Part shown: one piece after another, positions 8,014-17,214 of the stretch
Position numbering within the stretch: the stretch's first letter is position 1
How the letters are laid out: each line of letters begins with the position of its first letter
Source: Saprospiraceae bacterium
GTDB taxonomy: Bacteria; Bacteroidota; Bacteroidia; Chitinophagales; Saprospiraceae
Length of the DNA stretch: 64,000 bases
Assembly: GCA_016713025.1 (NCBI GenBank)
Contig: JADJPZ010000002.1
Location: forward strand, 434,001-498,000
Reading direction: 5' to 3'
Notes under the pieces: model-generated
Told to the model about the DNA's origin: nothing
Seen by the model: the letters and a program-made list of their open reading frames with translations, nothing else
Databases searched by the model: none
Translations under genes and position numbers: made by a program

Positions 8014-9624
8014 TTACTCATATATAACTCTCCTAAAATAATACACATTGGGGTCGATCATTGGTGTAATTTCAGAAGAGATCCTTATAGGCTGATCAGA
8101 AACTATGACTTTCTTAATTGTGGTTCCATCTTTGATTTCCAAAGGCAAGGTGCCGGAATAATTTTTGAAGGAAATATCATACTCTTTTGGCCTGACTACT
8201 TTTACAAAAATAATTAGTCTGTTAGTGGTTTTCAGGAAGAAATCAAAGTAAGGCTTCAGATCTATCTTAGCACCTGTTGAAAAATAATTTTCTACTATTG
8301 AGGTGGTAACAGTATTTCCATAAGTGTATTTTTTATCTCCAATAAAGGACTTTAATATGTCAAAAAACTTTTCTTCTCCGATGATGAAGCTCAGTGATCT
8401 CATAAAAAAAGCACCTTTCCCATAGATGTCCGGATGGTATGCTGATCCACTGTCAATGCTTGAATCTCTGACGATGGGATACTTGTTGACAAAACTATAA
8501 CTGGCTTTTTTCGCCTGTGAATGGAATGACTCGATGCCTTCTTTCTCCTTGTAATAGAGCCAATCGCCAAAAACACATATACCTTCCTGAATCCAGAAGT
8601 GTGCCCAATCCGAATTGGATACTTTGTTGCCCCACCACTCATGACCCAATTCATGATATAGCAGCCAATCAAAATCTTCACCACCCACTTGTGTATACCG
8701 ATATTTGTTGCCATATGCGTTCATGGTCTGGTGTTCCATTCCGAGATGTGGCGTTTCGACCAGCCCAATTTTATCTTTTATGAATGGAAACTCACCGAAA
8801 TATTTTTCCTGTACACGTACACTATTGGTCAGGATATCCAGATGTTTTTCAGCCCTGTGTATATTTTCTGGAAGTACCCAGTACTCCATCGGCACATGAT
8901 TACCATCAATGGTGACATAATTCCTTTTAGCTACCTGATATTTTGCTATGTTAAATACAAGACTATAGTTGTGTATTGGGTATGAAGTTTTCCAAGTAAA
9001 AACTGATATATTTCCCATTGTTTCTTCTTTTATCAATCGTCCCGGACCAGCCACCTTCAAGCCTTTAGGTACCGAAATCTTCATTTCAGCACCTTCGTCG
9101 GGCTTATCACTCGGATGATCCTTGCAGGGAAACAAAATTTTTGCTCCTTCATTCTGACAGCTGAATGCTACCCAAGGATCATTGTTGTCGTCTTTTTCCC
9201 ATTGGATGCCCCCATTCCATGGAGGTCTTACTGCCACAGGAGGTTCGCCTCTATATTCTATTTTGATGTCATGCGATCCCAATGTAAGAAGATTCTGATC
9301 GCGGAGGATGATCATATCCTTCATATGCGAAAATCCAACTTTTGTATTGTCTATCCATACTGATTTTACCTGATACAGGCTGATTAGATCAAATGCTATT
9401 TCAGGGGAATTATCTTTTATTTTAATCTTTATGATGGTGGTGCCTGATATACTTTTTTTAGGGATATCTACATCCAGCATGATATTATAATGAAACACAT
9501 CGTACACTGCCTGATTAGGTTTTAACCTTCCGCCGGAGACGATATCCTGAGCTAGAAGGTGGCCGCCTCCTGAAAAGATAAATATAAATAAAACCAGTTT
9601 TGAAATTCTTAGCATGGGTATCAT
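8014..9624 (-). CDS. M1 family zinc metallopeptidase (aminopeptidase)
   Basis: 536 residues from the chosen start. The zinc site is HELGH at 324-328 with the third ligand Glu347 (WIQEG), the HEXXH-x18-E pattern of M1 peptidases; LGMEHQTMNAYG upstream is the family's variant of the exopeptidase GxMEN motif. An N-terminal signal peptide (SKLVLFIFIFSGGGHLLAQ) points to export. An in-frame ATG-type start at 9663 exists, but the -7 element TAAATTTG on the minus strand occupies 9668-9661, so transcription would begin inside that extension; ATG 9624 or the next ATG at 9615 is preferred. Substrate is unknown. It lacks the long C-terminal ERAP-like domain. Confidence 0.85.
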   Translation of the reverse strand: MIPMLRISKLVLFIFIFSGGGHLLAQDIVSGGRLKPNQAVYDVFHYNIMLDVDIPKKSISGTTIIKIKIKDNSPEIAFDLISLYQVKSVWIDNTKVGFSHMKDMIILRDQNLLTLGSHDIKIEYRGEPPVAVRPPWNGGIQWEKDDNNDPWVAFSCQNEGAKILFPCKDHPSDKPDEGAEMKISVPKGLKVAGPGRLIKEETMGNISVFTWKTSYPIHNYSLVFNIAKYQVAKRNYVTIDGNHVPMEYWVLPENIHRAEKHLDILTNSVRVQEKYFGEFPFIKDKIGLVETPHLGMEHQTMNAYGNKYRYTQVGGEDFDWLLYHELGHEWWGNKVSNSDWAHFWIQEGICVFGDWLYYKEKEGIESFHSQAKKASYSFVNKYPIVRDSSIDSGSAYHPDIYGKGAFFMRSLSFIIGEEKFFDILKSFIGDKKYTYGNTVTTSIVENYFSTGAKIDLKPYFDFFLKTTNRLIIFVKVVRPKEYDISFKNYSGTLPLEIKDGTTIKKVIVSDQPIRISSEITPMIDPNVYYFRRVIYE

Positions 9625-9660
9625 AATTTTTCTGCGATCCACAGCAATTATATTATCGAT

Positions 9661-9668
9661 CAAATTTA
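9661..9668 (-). promoter_or_regulatory. -7 element for the M1 peptidase gene
   Basis: TAAATTTG on the minus strand, 37 bases upstream of ATG 9624. No TTTG is found at the proper distance. It overlaps the upstream alternative start codon at 9663 and so argues against that start. Confidence 0.4.
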
Positions 9669-9779
9669 ATAAAATTATAGTATTTTATGTTTTTTTAGTA
9701 TTTAATTCTATTTTTTTAAATAAAAAATGCAGACAACCAATATATTATAAATATATTTTCTTATTTCAATATAGTATTT

Positions 9780-9994
9780 TAGCTGTCAAAAGTTCCTTGC
9801 CTTTAGGAACAACAGTTTACGACCTGGTAGACAGCCCGTACAATGGAAAAGAAAACCTATTTCTTAACTATGATAAGTTGTTTGATATCATCACCTCCTT
9901 GGGAAAAGATATCACAGGAGCCACAAAAAATATTATGTCAATTTTACGTGAAAAAGCAGTTTCCAAATTTGAGATGTTTAAACTTTTATCATAA
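9780..9994 (+). other. Non-coding gap with a possible gene remnant
   Basis: The gap between the M1 peptidase and the flavin reductase (9625-10049) has one open stretch whose last 70 codons look protein-like (for example NYDKLFDIITSLG) but have no credible start; the upstream part of the frame is antisense to the peptidase promoter. It may be a decayed gene end or chance. Nothing else is seen except the -7 element at 10021. Confidence 0.2.
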
Positions 9995-10020
9995 AGAATG
10001 CTGCTTTTCTTTTATGTTCG

Positions 10021-10028
10021 TAAATTTG
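10021..10028 (+). promoter_or_regulatory. -7 element for the flavin reductase-like gene
   Basis: TAAATTTG lies 21 bases before ATG 10050 and matches the TAnnTTTG pattern. No matching TTTG was seen at -33. Confidence 0.4.
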
Positions 10029-10049
10029 TCCTGATCTAAACACACATTT

Positions 10050-10916
10050 ATGAAGCGACAGATTGTGCCAGGCCAGGTTTCGAATAAAGAAATTCATCAG
10101 TATCTTATTGCTGCTGTATCTCCCAGACCGATAGCCTTTGTAAGCACTCTGGACGAAAACGGAAATAAAAATCTGGCACCTTACAGTTTTTTTAATGTAT
10201 TTTCTTCCAATCCGCCGATAGCGGTCTTTTCATCCAACAGAAAAGGAACTGACAATACGACCAAAGATACCCTGCATAATGTCAAAGTGAACGGCGAATG
10301 TGTCATCAATGTGGTGCCGTATAATATTGTCAGACAGATGTCGTTGGCGTCTGTAGAATTTCCAAGAGGAGTCAGTGAGTTTGAAAAAACCGGACTAACA
10401 CCTGAACCTTCTGTTATGGTAAAAGCGCCCCGAGTGGCTGAATCACCCGTCAATCTGGAATGCAGGGTAAAAGATATCATCACATTGGGAGATCAAGGTG
10501 GGGCAGGCCATCTCATCATCTGTGAAATACTGCTCATCTCCGTTGATGAGTCAGTAATGACAGATGGATCTTTGGACCAACAAAAACTCGATCTGATGGG
10601 TCGCCTTGGTAAAAACTACTATGTGCGGGCGAGCGGCGATGCACTCATGGAAATAAGTCAGGCAGTGGCACAGATTCCACTTGGATTTGATGGATTACCG
10701 CATGAAATTACTAATAGCAATGTGCTCACAGGCAATGATATTGCTTCTTTAGCTTCGCTATTTAAATTACCTGATGCTGAAAAAATACAGGAATATAGTA
10801 AAAGACATCCTGAAATTCAAAATATTTCTCCAGAAGGACGACATATAAAAGCTCAGGAAATGATTAGGAAGCACCAAGATGAAGATGCCTTGTGTTTACT
10901 ATTATCAAAAGAATGA
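10050..10916 (+). CDS. Flavin reductase-like domain protein (FMN-binding split barrel)
   Basis: 288 residues, cytoplasmic. The N-terminal two thirds carry the flavin reductase-like fold: SPRPIAFVSTLDENGNKNLAPYSFF, then DTTKDTLHNVKVNGECVINVV-type segments, and a central ECRV strand. Members bind FMN and usually reduce it with NAD(P)H or act as flavoproteins of unknown substrate. The C-terminal third (after about residue 200) is helical and charged and may be specific to this group. It precedes the beta-CASP gene by 62 bases on the same strand. Function beyond flavin binding is not assignable. Confidence 0.8.
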   Translation: MKRQIVPGQVSNKEIHQYLIAAVSPRPIAFVSTLDENGNKNLAPYSFFNVFSSNPPIAVFSSNRKGTDNTTKDTLHNVKVNGECVINVVPYNIVRQMSLASVEFPRGVSEFEKTGLTPEPSVMVKAPRVAESPVNLECRVKDIITLGDQGGAGHLIICEILLISVDESVMTDGSLDQQKLDLMGRLGKNYYVRASGDALMEISQAVAQIPLGFDGLPHEITNSNVLTGNDIASLASLFKLPDAEKIQEYSKRHPEIQNISPEGRHIKAQEMIRKHQDEDALCLLLSKE

Positions 10917-10978
10917 TTAATGATTAAAGAGCATAATTGATGTAATTTTATTATCATTGCACCAAACAAAGTGGTATT

Positions 10979-12388
10979 ATGAAAATCAAGTTTTGTGGAG
11001 CGGCTCAATTTGTCACGGGTAGTTCACATCTTATAGAACTCGAGAATGGTTATAAAATCCTGCTCGATTGCGGGCTTTTTCAGGGCAAAGGTCAAAAAAT
11101 ATGGGAATGGAATAATGAGTGGCTTTTTAAGCCATCAGAGATAGATTGTATGATCTTGTCTCATGCGCACATTGATCATTGTGGTCGTATACCTAAGCTT
11201 GTAAAAGATGGTTATACAGGGCCGATTCACACAACACATGCCACCCGCAGTCTTTGTGCAGTCATGCTGTTGGACAGTGCAAAAATTCAGGAAATGGACG
11301 TCGAATGGCATAATAGAAAAGTGCTGAAAAAGAGAAAAAAGGACAGACAAAAACTTAGGAATCCTTTGTACACCAGTGAAGATATTGGACCTGCGATGAT
11401 CAGATTTGAAGGGCATCCATATGATGTATGGGAACAGATTCATCCTGATGTACAAGTACTATTCCGTGATGCAGGTCATATATTGGGGAGCGCGAGCGTG
11501 ACCTTAAAAATCAAAGATGGTGGTAAAGAAGTTATGGTAGGATTTACTGCAGATATAGGAAGGCCTGACAGACCCATCCTGAGAGATCCACAGCCGATGC
11601 CTGAAGTAGATTACCTCATCTGTGAGTCCACTTATGGTGACAGAGTGCATGAGGCTACGCCGGAACAATCAGCTCAGTTTCTTGAAGTAATTAAAAAAAC
11701 CTGCCTTGAGAAGAAGGGTAAACTCATCATTCCTGCATTTAGCCTGGGTAGAACTCAGGAGATCGTATATATGCTGGATAAGATGGAAAATGCAGGACTT
11801 CTGCCTCGCTTGAAAGTATATGTTGACAGTCCATTGGCGGTAAATGTGACTCATATATTCGGATTGCATCCGGAGTGTTTTGACAAAGAGATCAATGAGT
11901 ACATCATGTCAGATACCAATCCTTTTGGGTTCAACAATCTGGAATATATCAAAGAAGTAGAAGCATCCAAATCATTGAACAACAGTGACGAACCATGTAT
12001 CATAATATCTGCTTCCGGCATGATGAATGCAGGAAGGGTAAAACATCATCTGGCAAACAATATTGAAAATCCAAAGAATACAATTCTTATAGTGGGATAC
12101 TGCTCTCCTGAGACTCCCGGTGGGGCATTAAGGGCAGGAGCAGAAACTATTGAACTCTTTGACGAAGAAAAGATAGTCAGGGCAGATATTGTTATTATGG
12201 ATTCATTTTCAGCTCACGGAGATAAAAACGAGATGTATGATTTTATAGTCAATCAGAAACCCACAGTAAAACGTATTTTTCTGGTTCATGGTGAACTTGA
12301 TACACAAAATGCATTTAAACATTTTCTTATAGATAAAGGTTTTTTGAGTATCGACATTCCTGAACAGGGATCAGAATTCAATCTTTAA
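10979..12388 (+). CDS. Metallo-beta-lactamase/beta-CASP family ribonuclease-type hydrolase
   Basis: 469 residues. The zinc motif HAHIDH is at 62-67 with later metal ligands in the DAGHILGSA and FTADIGR segments. The beta-CASP domain follows, and the C-terminus has SAHGD and the LVHGE motif of the RMMBL domain. This is the architecture of archaeal and bacterial CPSF73-like RNA nucleases (YsH1/MBL-fold RNA hydrolases), so RNA processing in the cytoplasm is the likely role, known for the family only. Its last 11 bases overlap tail-to-tail with pxpC on the other strand. Confidence 0.88.
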   Translation: MKIKFCGAAQFVTGSSHLIELENGYKILLDCGLFQGKGQKIWEWNNEWLFKPSEIDCMILSHAHIDHCGRIPKLVKDGYTGPIHTTHATRSLCAVMLLDSAKIQEMDVEWHNRKVLKKRKKDRQKLRNPLYTSEDIGPAMIRFEGHPYDVWEQIHPDVQVLFRDAGHILGSASVTLKIKDGGKEVMVGFTADIGRPDRPILRDPQPMPEVDYLICESTYGDRVHEATPEQSAQFLEVIKKTCLEKKGKLIIPAFSLGRTQEIVYMLDKMENAGLLPRLKVYVDSPLAVNVTHIFGLHPECFDKEINEYIMSDTNPFGFNNLEYIKEVEASKSLNNSDEPCIIISASGMMNAGRVKHHLANNIENPKNTILIVGYCSPETPGGALRAGAETIELFDEEKIVRADIVIMDSFSAHGDKNEMYDFIVNQKPTVKRIFLVHGELDTQNAFKHFLIDKGFLSIDIPEQGSEFNL

Positions 12389-13247
12389 GGGCAAAATGCA
12401 CGGTTTCTCCGGGTCTTCTCTGAGCAAGCTGATTGATGTCAGATTCATCTGCGATCAAAATCCGGGGATATCCTCCTGTTGTCTGGCAATCTCTCATAAG
12501 TACGATCAACTGACCATTTGGAAGCAATTGAACCACTCCCGGACCAACTGCTGATGTAAGGATATCTTTGTCAGATGGTGCAACCAAAGGCATTCCTGAC
12601 AGTCTATACCCCATTCTGTTGCTCTGTGATGTGATACTGAATGATTGTTCAGATATCTTTTTTCGGGATTCATCACTGAGTATGTCAAATTCCGGACCTT
12701 TGAATACTTTGATTTTACTCATCTTATCGATTATTGTAGCTTTTAAAGTTGCTGTTGGCTTTCGATGTTTTTCGGAGGAAATGTGAGCATAAAGTACGTC
12801 GCCTTTTTTAAAATTGGAAAGATGGGTATCTTTAATGAACGAAACACTCTCCATCACGGATGGAGCATAAAATCCCCCTGAAATACCAAGATATAGTATT
12901 GCTCCTGATAATAATTTTTCAATGTGAATTATGTCTCCTGAACTACACTTATGAGGCTTTGAAAAGTCAGATTCCTGACCATTTAGTCTGATAAGTGCTT
13001 TTGCTCCTCCAAAACAAACTGTACAGGATGAAATAATTTCAAATATACTTCCTGCTCCAAATATTTCAAGCACAGGAGTTTTTGTTGTATTTTGCAACAA
13101 ACTATTGACATGCATCATACTTTGCCTGTCTGATGCTCCTGAGCAAGGTACTCCGAGGTGCCTGTAGCCAAATCTTCCGATATCCTGCAAGGCACAAAAT
13201 ATTCCGGGCCTGGTGACCTGGATTACCTGTTCGATGACTATATCCAT
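12378..13247 (-). CDS. pxpC: 5-oxoprolinase subunit C-like protein (KipA/PxpC, biotin-dependent carboxyltransferase-like fold)
   Basis: 289 residues. The opening VTRPGIFCALQDIGRFGYRHLGVPCSGA and the later SNRMGYRLSG and QTTGGYPRI segments are diagnostic of the KipA/PxpC family. In the known system PxpA, PxpB and PxpC together hydrolyse 5-oxoproline; here neither pxpA nor pxpB is nearby. The gene starts 3 bases after the stop of the PaaE-like reductase, so the two are co-transcribed. The orphan setting makes 5-oxoprolinase activity uncertain. Confidence 0.8.
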   Translation of the reverse strand: MDIVIEQVIQVTRPGIFCALQDIGRFGYRHLGVPCSGASDRQSMMHVNSLLQNTTKTPVLEIFGAGSIFEIISSCTVCFGGAKALIRLNGQESDFSKPHKCSSGDIIHIEKLLSGAILYLGISGGFYAPSVMESVSFIKDTHLSNFKKGDVLYAHISSEKHRKPTATLKATIIDKMSKIKVFKGPEFDILSDESRKKISEQSFSITSQSNRMGYRLSGMPLVAPSDKDILTSAVGPGVVQLLPNGQLIVLMRDCQTTGGYPRILIADESDINQLAQRRPGETVHFALKD

Positions 13248-13250
13248 TAT

Positions 13251-14342
13251 CTAAATGTCAAAAGTCATCTCAACCTTCCGGGACTTGGGATGAGATTGAC
13301 AGGTGAGAATATAACCAGCTGCCACTTCATCATCATCCAGAGCATAACAGGAATCCATAGCCACATCACCCTGCGTCACCTTTGCCATACAGGTAGAGCA
13401 GGCACCACTCGTACATGAGTAAGGAGGATCTTTTTTCATATCAACGAGGACATCCAGTATTGTTTTTCCTTTGGGTACTACTATATCATATGTATCACCT
13501 TTGAGGGTGACTGACACGATGGCTTCAGTGGTGCCATGATCAGTATGATCCTGATGTGAAGATGTAGTAAAATACTCTTTGTGTATATACTTTTTGTCGA
13601 TACCAAATGCTAAAAGAGTCTTTTCAGCCATATCTATCATATCGCCCGGACCACAAATGTAGTAATGTCTTTCAGGCTGTTGAGACTTACTTTCACCGAT
13701 AAAATTTTGAATATGGGTTGAATTAATTCTCCCCTTTAAACCTTTCCAATCCACTTCTTTTTTGGCAAATAAACCACCTATACCGCCAGTTTTTTTGACA
13801 ATTGGCTGACTTAAGACATGGGTTATATACAGTTGATCCTCGTATTTAAATGAGATTTGATCCAGCTCTTTTTTGAAAATGATATTTTCTTCATTTCTGT
13901 TACCATAAAGCAAATAGCATTTGCTTTTAGGCTCATGTTCCAATACAGTACCGATCATCGACATCACAGGAGTGATCCCGCTACCTGCTGCTATAAAATA
14001 ATGTTCCCTTAATAAAAGGTGGTCAGGCTGAAGTGTAAAATGTCCCTCAGGAGGCATCACGTCGACAAAGTCACCTTCGCGAATCACATCATTCAAATAC
14101 ACGGACAACTTGCCTTTAAGTACTTTTTTTACAGTCACACCCGGGAGATCGGCGTCCGGAGAAGTACATAAAGAGTATGCTCTTCTGATTTCCGCACCAT
14201 TGACCATAACCTTGATTGTAAGAAACTGTCCCGCTTTGAATTGAAATATAGATTTTAAATCAGCAGGTATTTCAAAGTTCAAAGTCTTCGCATCTGTTGT
14301 TTCAGATACAATTTTACAGATTTTTAGAGAATAAAAACTCAT
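13251..14342 (-). CDS. PaaE/Hcr-like ferredoxin reductase with C-terminal 2Fe-2S domain
   Basis: 363 residues with three parts: an FAD-binding barrel (RRAYSLCTSP near 55), an NAD(P)-binding domain (AAGSGITPVMSM near 117; YICGPGDMID near 220), and a plant-type ferredoxin domain near 280-360. The iron-sulfur cysteines follow C-x4-C-x2-C-x29-C (CTSGACSTC ... LTC). Such proteins pass electrons from NAD(P)H to a mono-oxygenase or hydroxylase. The phenylacetyl-CoA oxygenase genes paaABCD are not in the window, so the electron acceptor is unknown. It heads a two-gene operon with pxpC. Confidence 0.85.
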   Translation of the reverse strand: MSFYSLKICKIVSETTDAKTLNFEIPADLKSIFQFKAGQFLTIKVMVNGAEIRRAYSLCTSPDADLPGVTVKKVLKGKLSVYLNDVIREGDFVDVMPPEGHFTLQPDHLLLREHYFIAAGSGITPVMSMIGTVLEHEPKSKCYLLYGNRNEENIIFKKELDQISFKYEDQLYITHVLSQPIVKKTGGIGGLFAKKEVDWKGLKGRINSTHIQNFIGESKSQQPERHYYICGPGDMIDMAEKTLLAFGIDKKYIHKEYFTTSSHQDHTDHGTTEAIVSVTLKGDTYDIVVPKGKTILDVLVDMKKDPPYSCTSGACSTCMAKVTQGDVAMDSCYALDDDEVAAGYILTCQSHPKSRKVEMTFDI

Positions 14343-14509
14343 TTTTTATACTTTTGTTGCGGTTTTGCTTTTACATCGTTACTATTTCGACCGGCGAAAT
14401 TAATATTTTTTGGTGTATTATACACGTTTGACCAAGATGATGTTAGTCAATATAGGAGTATAGTTTATCCTATCGGTCTGAATATGTGTTAATTAAGAAA
14501 TTATAAATT

Positions 14510-15229
14510 ATGCCTGTAAAGCTTTCTGTAATTATCCCTGCATACAATGAAGAGAATACTATCCGGTCCATTCTCGAAAGAATCAATGAAGTAATTCTCA
14601 TCGGAGGCGTCACCAAAGAAATAATTATTGTGAATGATTGTTCAAGAGATAACACAGAAAAAATTGTTTTGGAATATAAAGATGCTCACCCTGACATAGA
14701 AATTTCGTATTATCGTCATAGTATAAACAAGGGCAAAGGTGCAGCCCTTCACACAGGTATCAAGGAAGCAAAAGGTGATCTGATCATCGTACAGGATGCT
14801 GATCTGGAATATGATCCTAATGAATTCAATCTACTGCTGAAGCCAGTCCTGGATGGTTTTGCTGATGTCGTATACGGGTCCAGATTTATTGGAGGCAATG
14901 CACACAGAATTTTATTTTTTTGGCATTCTATTGGTAATAAAGTCCTGACCTTTATGTCCAATGCCATGACCAATCTCAATCTGACTGATATGGAGACATG
15001 TTACAAATTGTGGAAATCAGACATTGTAAAAAGTCTCGACTTGAAAGAAAAACGTTTTGGTTTTGAGCCGGAAGTAACAGCCAAAATAGCCAGAAACCCC
15101 AATATCAGAATATATGAAGTGGGTATTTCATACTACGGCCGTACATATGCTGAAGGTAAAAAGATCAACTGGAAAGATGGTTTCAGAGCCATCTATTGTA
15201 TCCTGAAATACAACCTTTGGGCAAGATAA
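14510..15229 (+). CDS. Family 2 glycosyltransferase, dolichyl/polyprenyl-phosphate mannose synthase-like
   Basis: 239 residues. The GT-A fold shows VIIPAYNEENTI at the N-terminus, VNDCSRDNT, and the metal-binding QDADLEYDP motif near residue 98. There is no C-terminal membrane anchor, so it is the short, membrane-associated soluble type. It most likely transfers a sugar from a nucleotide donor to a lipid phosphate carrier (family knowledge). It ends 8 bases from the convergent M24 peptidase gene. Confidence 0.85.
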   Translation: MPVKLSVIIPAYNEENTIRSILERINEVILIGGVTKEIIIVNDCSRDNTEKIVLEYKDAHPDIEISYYRHSINKGKGAALHTGIKEAKGDLIIVQDADLEYDPNEFNLLLKPVLDGFADVVYGSRFIGGNAHRILFFWHSIGNKVLTFMSNAMTNLNLTDMETCYKLWKSDIVKSLDLKEKRFGFEPEVTAKIARNPNIRIYEVGISYYGRTYAEGKKINWKDGFRAIYCILKYNLWAR

Positions 15230-15237
15230 TAATAACA

Positions 15238-17013
15238 CTACACTTTCCTGCATTTATTTTTAAACCACTCTTTCACTTCCCCTTTGAGTAGCGGTGCTAT
15301 ACCGGCATAAGATGTTTTATGATAGTTGTTGATCCAGAAAACTTCCTCTTTTGTGAGTCTGGTTTTATCTATCAGCGCATGATCAAAAGGATACAATGTG
15401 TATGTTTCAAACTCAAGAAATCCTGTTATTGCTGACTTGACAGCGAGAATTAGATTTTCTATGCGCATACCGAATTCTCCATCTTTGTAGTATCCTGGTT
15501 CATTACTGCTCAGCATACCCGGCAGATGTACAGTCCTGCCTCTTTCAGAATGTACCGGTCCAAATCCTTGTGGAGCCTCGTGAACATTGAGAAAAAACCC
15601 GACACCATGTCCGGTTCCATGCAGATAATTCATGCCTTCAGCCCAGAGAAATTGACGCGCGAGTGTATCCAACTGTGCACCCGTGGTGCCTTCAGGAAAT
15701 TTTGCTCTGGAAAGTGCTATCATTCCTTTCAGTATCAGCGTATATGCTTTTTTCTGCTCGTCTGTAGGAGCGCTGAGTGCAAATGTTCTGGTAATATCTG
15801 TGGTGCCATCGCAATACTGACCTCCGCTATCTACAAGCAAAATGCCATCAGGATCAATAGTTTTACAAGTCTCTGGTTCAGGATGATAATGGATCACAGC
15901 ACCATTATCTCTATATCCTATGATGGCACCAAAGCTCTCTCCATGATAAAATTTCTGCTTCGATCTGTTTTCGGCAAGTTTTTTTGCAACAGTGACTTCA
16001 TCAATCTTTGTTCTTTCAGCAAGTGACTGTTCTAACCAATAAAATGTATTAGCAAGCGCCGCACCATCTTTCTTCATCACAGATCTCAGATGTTTTATTT
16101 CTGTTTCGTTCTTAATTGCTTTCAACCCTTTCGGAATAGAAGTCCCATGAACTATTTGTGCATTGATAGCTTCGTACAGGGTTTGACTACAGATAGCCGG
16201 GTCAACCAAAATGGACGTTTTCTCAGGCAATTTGTTTAAGAAACCAACGATCTGGTCATAATCATGGAGCACGATTTTATTTTTTGCCCATTGACTTTTA
16301 ACTGCAGCAGATGGTTTGTCCTGATGTATGAATACATGACTTTCTGATTTTCCAATGACAGCATACGCTATTGCCACAGGATTGTAATCTACATCATTGC
16401 CTCTTACATTGAGCGCCCAGGCAAAATCATCAAGGGCTGTGATAAGATGATAATCTGCATTTCTTTGACTCATTTCTGCCCTGATTTCAGAAAGTTTATT
16501 TGAAATAGACTTTCCTGAAAACTTATCTTCGTGAAATAGTGCAGGAGCGTCAGACAAGGGTGGCCGATCCAACCACACTTCTGAGATCAGGTCGATGCGA
16601 TGCAATAATTCTATGCCTGCTAAGGATAGTGTATTATGAAAAGATTCAATCGTAGATTTTGAAAACATCATGCCATTGACTGCTACTTTGGAGCCCTTGG
16701 GCAATTCAGATGCGAGAAAATCCACATATGGAGTGGCAAATTGATTATACATCTTGTGAAGTACCATTTCACTCTCTTTCAATTGCATCTCTGCTTGAAG
16801 AAAATATCGTGAATCCGTCCAAAGCCCTGCGTGATCGGCTGTCACAGCAACTATACCTGCCGAACCTGTAAATCCTGATATCCATGTACGCTCCTGCCAG
16901 TGCGCGGAGACATATTCACTTTGGTGTGGATCACTGGAAGGAATGATGATACCTTGAATACCATCTTTTTTCATCGAATTACGGAGTGCTGCCAGCTTTT
17001 GATTGGTGTTCAT
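15238..17013 (-). CDS. Xaa-Pro aminopeptidase (aminopeptidase P family, M24B)
   Basis: 591 residues, the three-domain eukaryotic-like form of aminopeptidase P. Two creatinase-like N-terminal domains precede the pita-bread catalytic domain. Metal and catalytic residues appear in DSGGQYCDGTTDITR (two aspartates), HGTGHGVG (histidine), NEPGYY (glutamate) and a final MRIEN glutamate. It removes N-terminal residues next to proline. No signal peptide is seen, so it is cytoplasmic. The start ATG 17013 fits the family N-terminus; the region upstream is AT-rich with no clear promoter on this strand. Confidence 0.9.
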   Translation of the reverse strand: MNTNQKLAALRNSMKKDGIQGIIIPSSDPHQSEYVSAHWQERTWISGFTGSAGIVAVTADHAGLWTDSRYFLQAEMQLKESEMVLHKMYNQFATPYVDFLASELPKGSKVAVNGMMFSKSTIESFHNTLSLAGIELLHRIDLISEVWLDRPPLSDAPALFHEDKFSGKSISNKLSEIRAEMSQRNADYHLITALDDFAWALNVRGNDVDYNPVAIAYAVIGKSESHVFIHQDKPSAAVKSQWAKNKIVLHDYDQIVGFLNKLPEKTSILVDPAICSQTLYEAINAQIVHGTSIPKGLKAIKNETEIKHLRSVMKKDGAALANTFYWLEQSLAERTKIDEVTVAKKLAENRSKQKFYHGESFGAIIGYRDNGAVIHYHPEPETCKTIDPDGILLVDSGGQYCDGTTDITRTFALSAPTDEQKKAYTLILKGMIALSRAKFPEGTTGAQLDTLARQFLWAEGMNYLHGTGHGVGFFLNVHEAPQGFGPVHSERGRTVHLPGMLSSNEPGYYKDGEFGMRIENLILAVKSAITGFLEFETYTLYPFDHALIDKTRLTKEEVFWINNYHKTSYAGIAPLLKGEVKEWFKNKCRKV

Positions 17014-17101
17014 ATTAAATTATTTATTATTATAATATATTAATTATTAAAAATGATTGTATATAAATATTAAAAAAATACAGTATATAAAAATATTTCT
17101 T

Positions 17102-17109
17102 TATTTTTG
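17102..17109 (+). promoter_or_regulatory. -7 element candidate for rpoN
   Basis: TATTTTTG followed by CCCC matches TAnnTTTG. It would give a leader of about 100 bases before ATG 17215. A convincing TTTG at -33 is absent. Confidence 0.35.
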
Positions 17110-17214
17110 CCCCTGTAAACATACGATGTAAATATTAAAAATATAGAAACTCATGTACAATTTCTGTTGTTATAATAGAAAATAGTTGGAGTCAGGAAAA
17201 AAAGTGAATAAGAT

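Noticed and set aside
8400..8985. Several 64-104 codon frames within the M1 peptidase gene
   Set aside because: They overlap the zinc-site region of the peptidase in other frames and have no independent start signals.
9614..9994. 126-codon plus-strand frame beginning inside the M1 peptidase promoter
   Set aside because: The first half is antisense to the peptidase gene's start and promoter and has no plausible start; only the last part was kept as a possible remnant.
12378..12388. Overlap of beta-CASP and pxpC ends as a possible frame error
   Set aside because: Both proteins end at natural family lengths; it is an ordinary tail-to-tail overlap.
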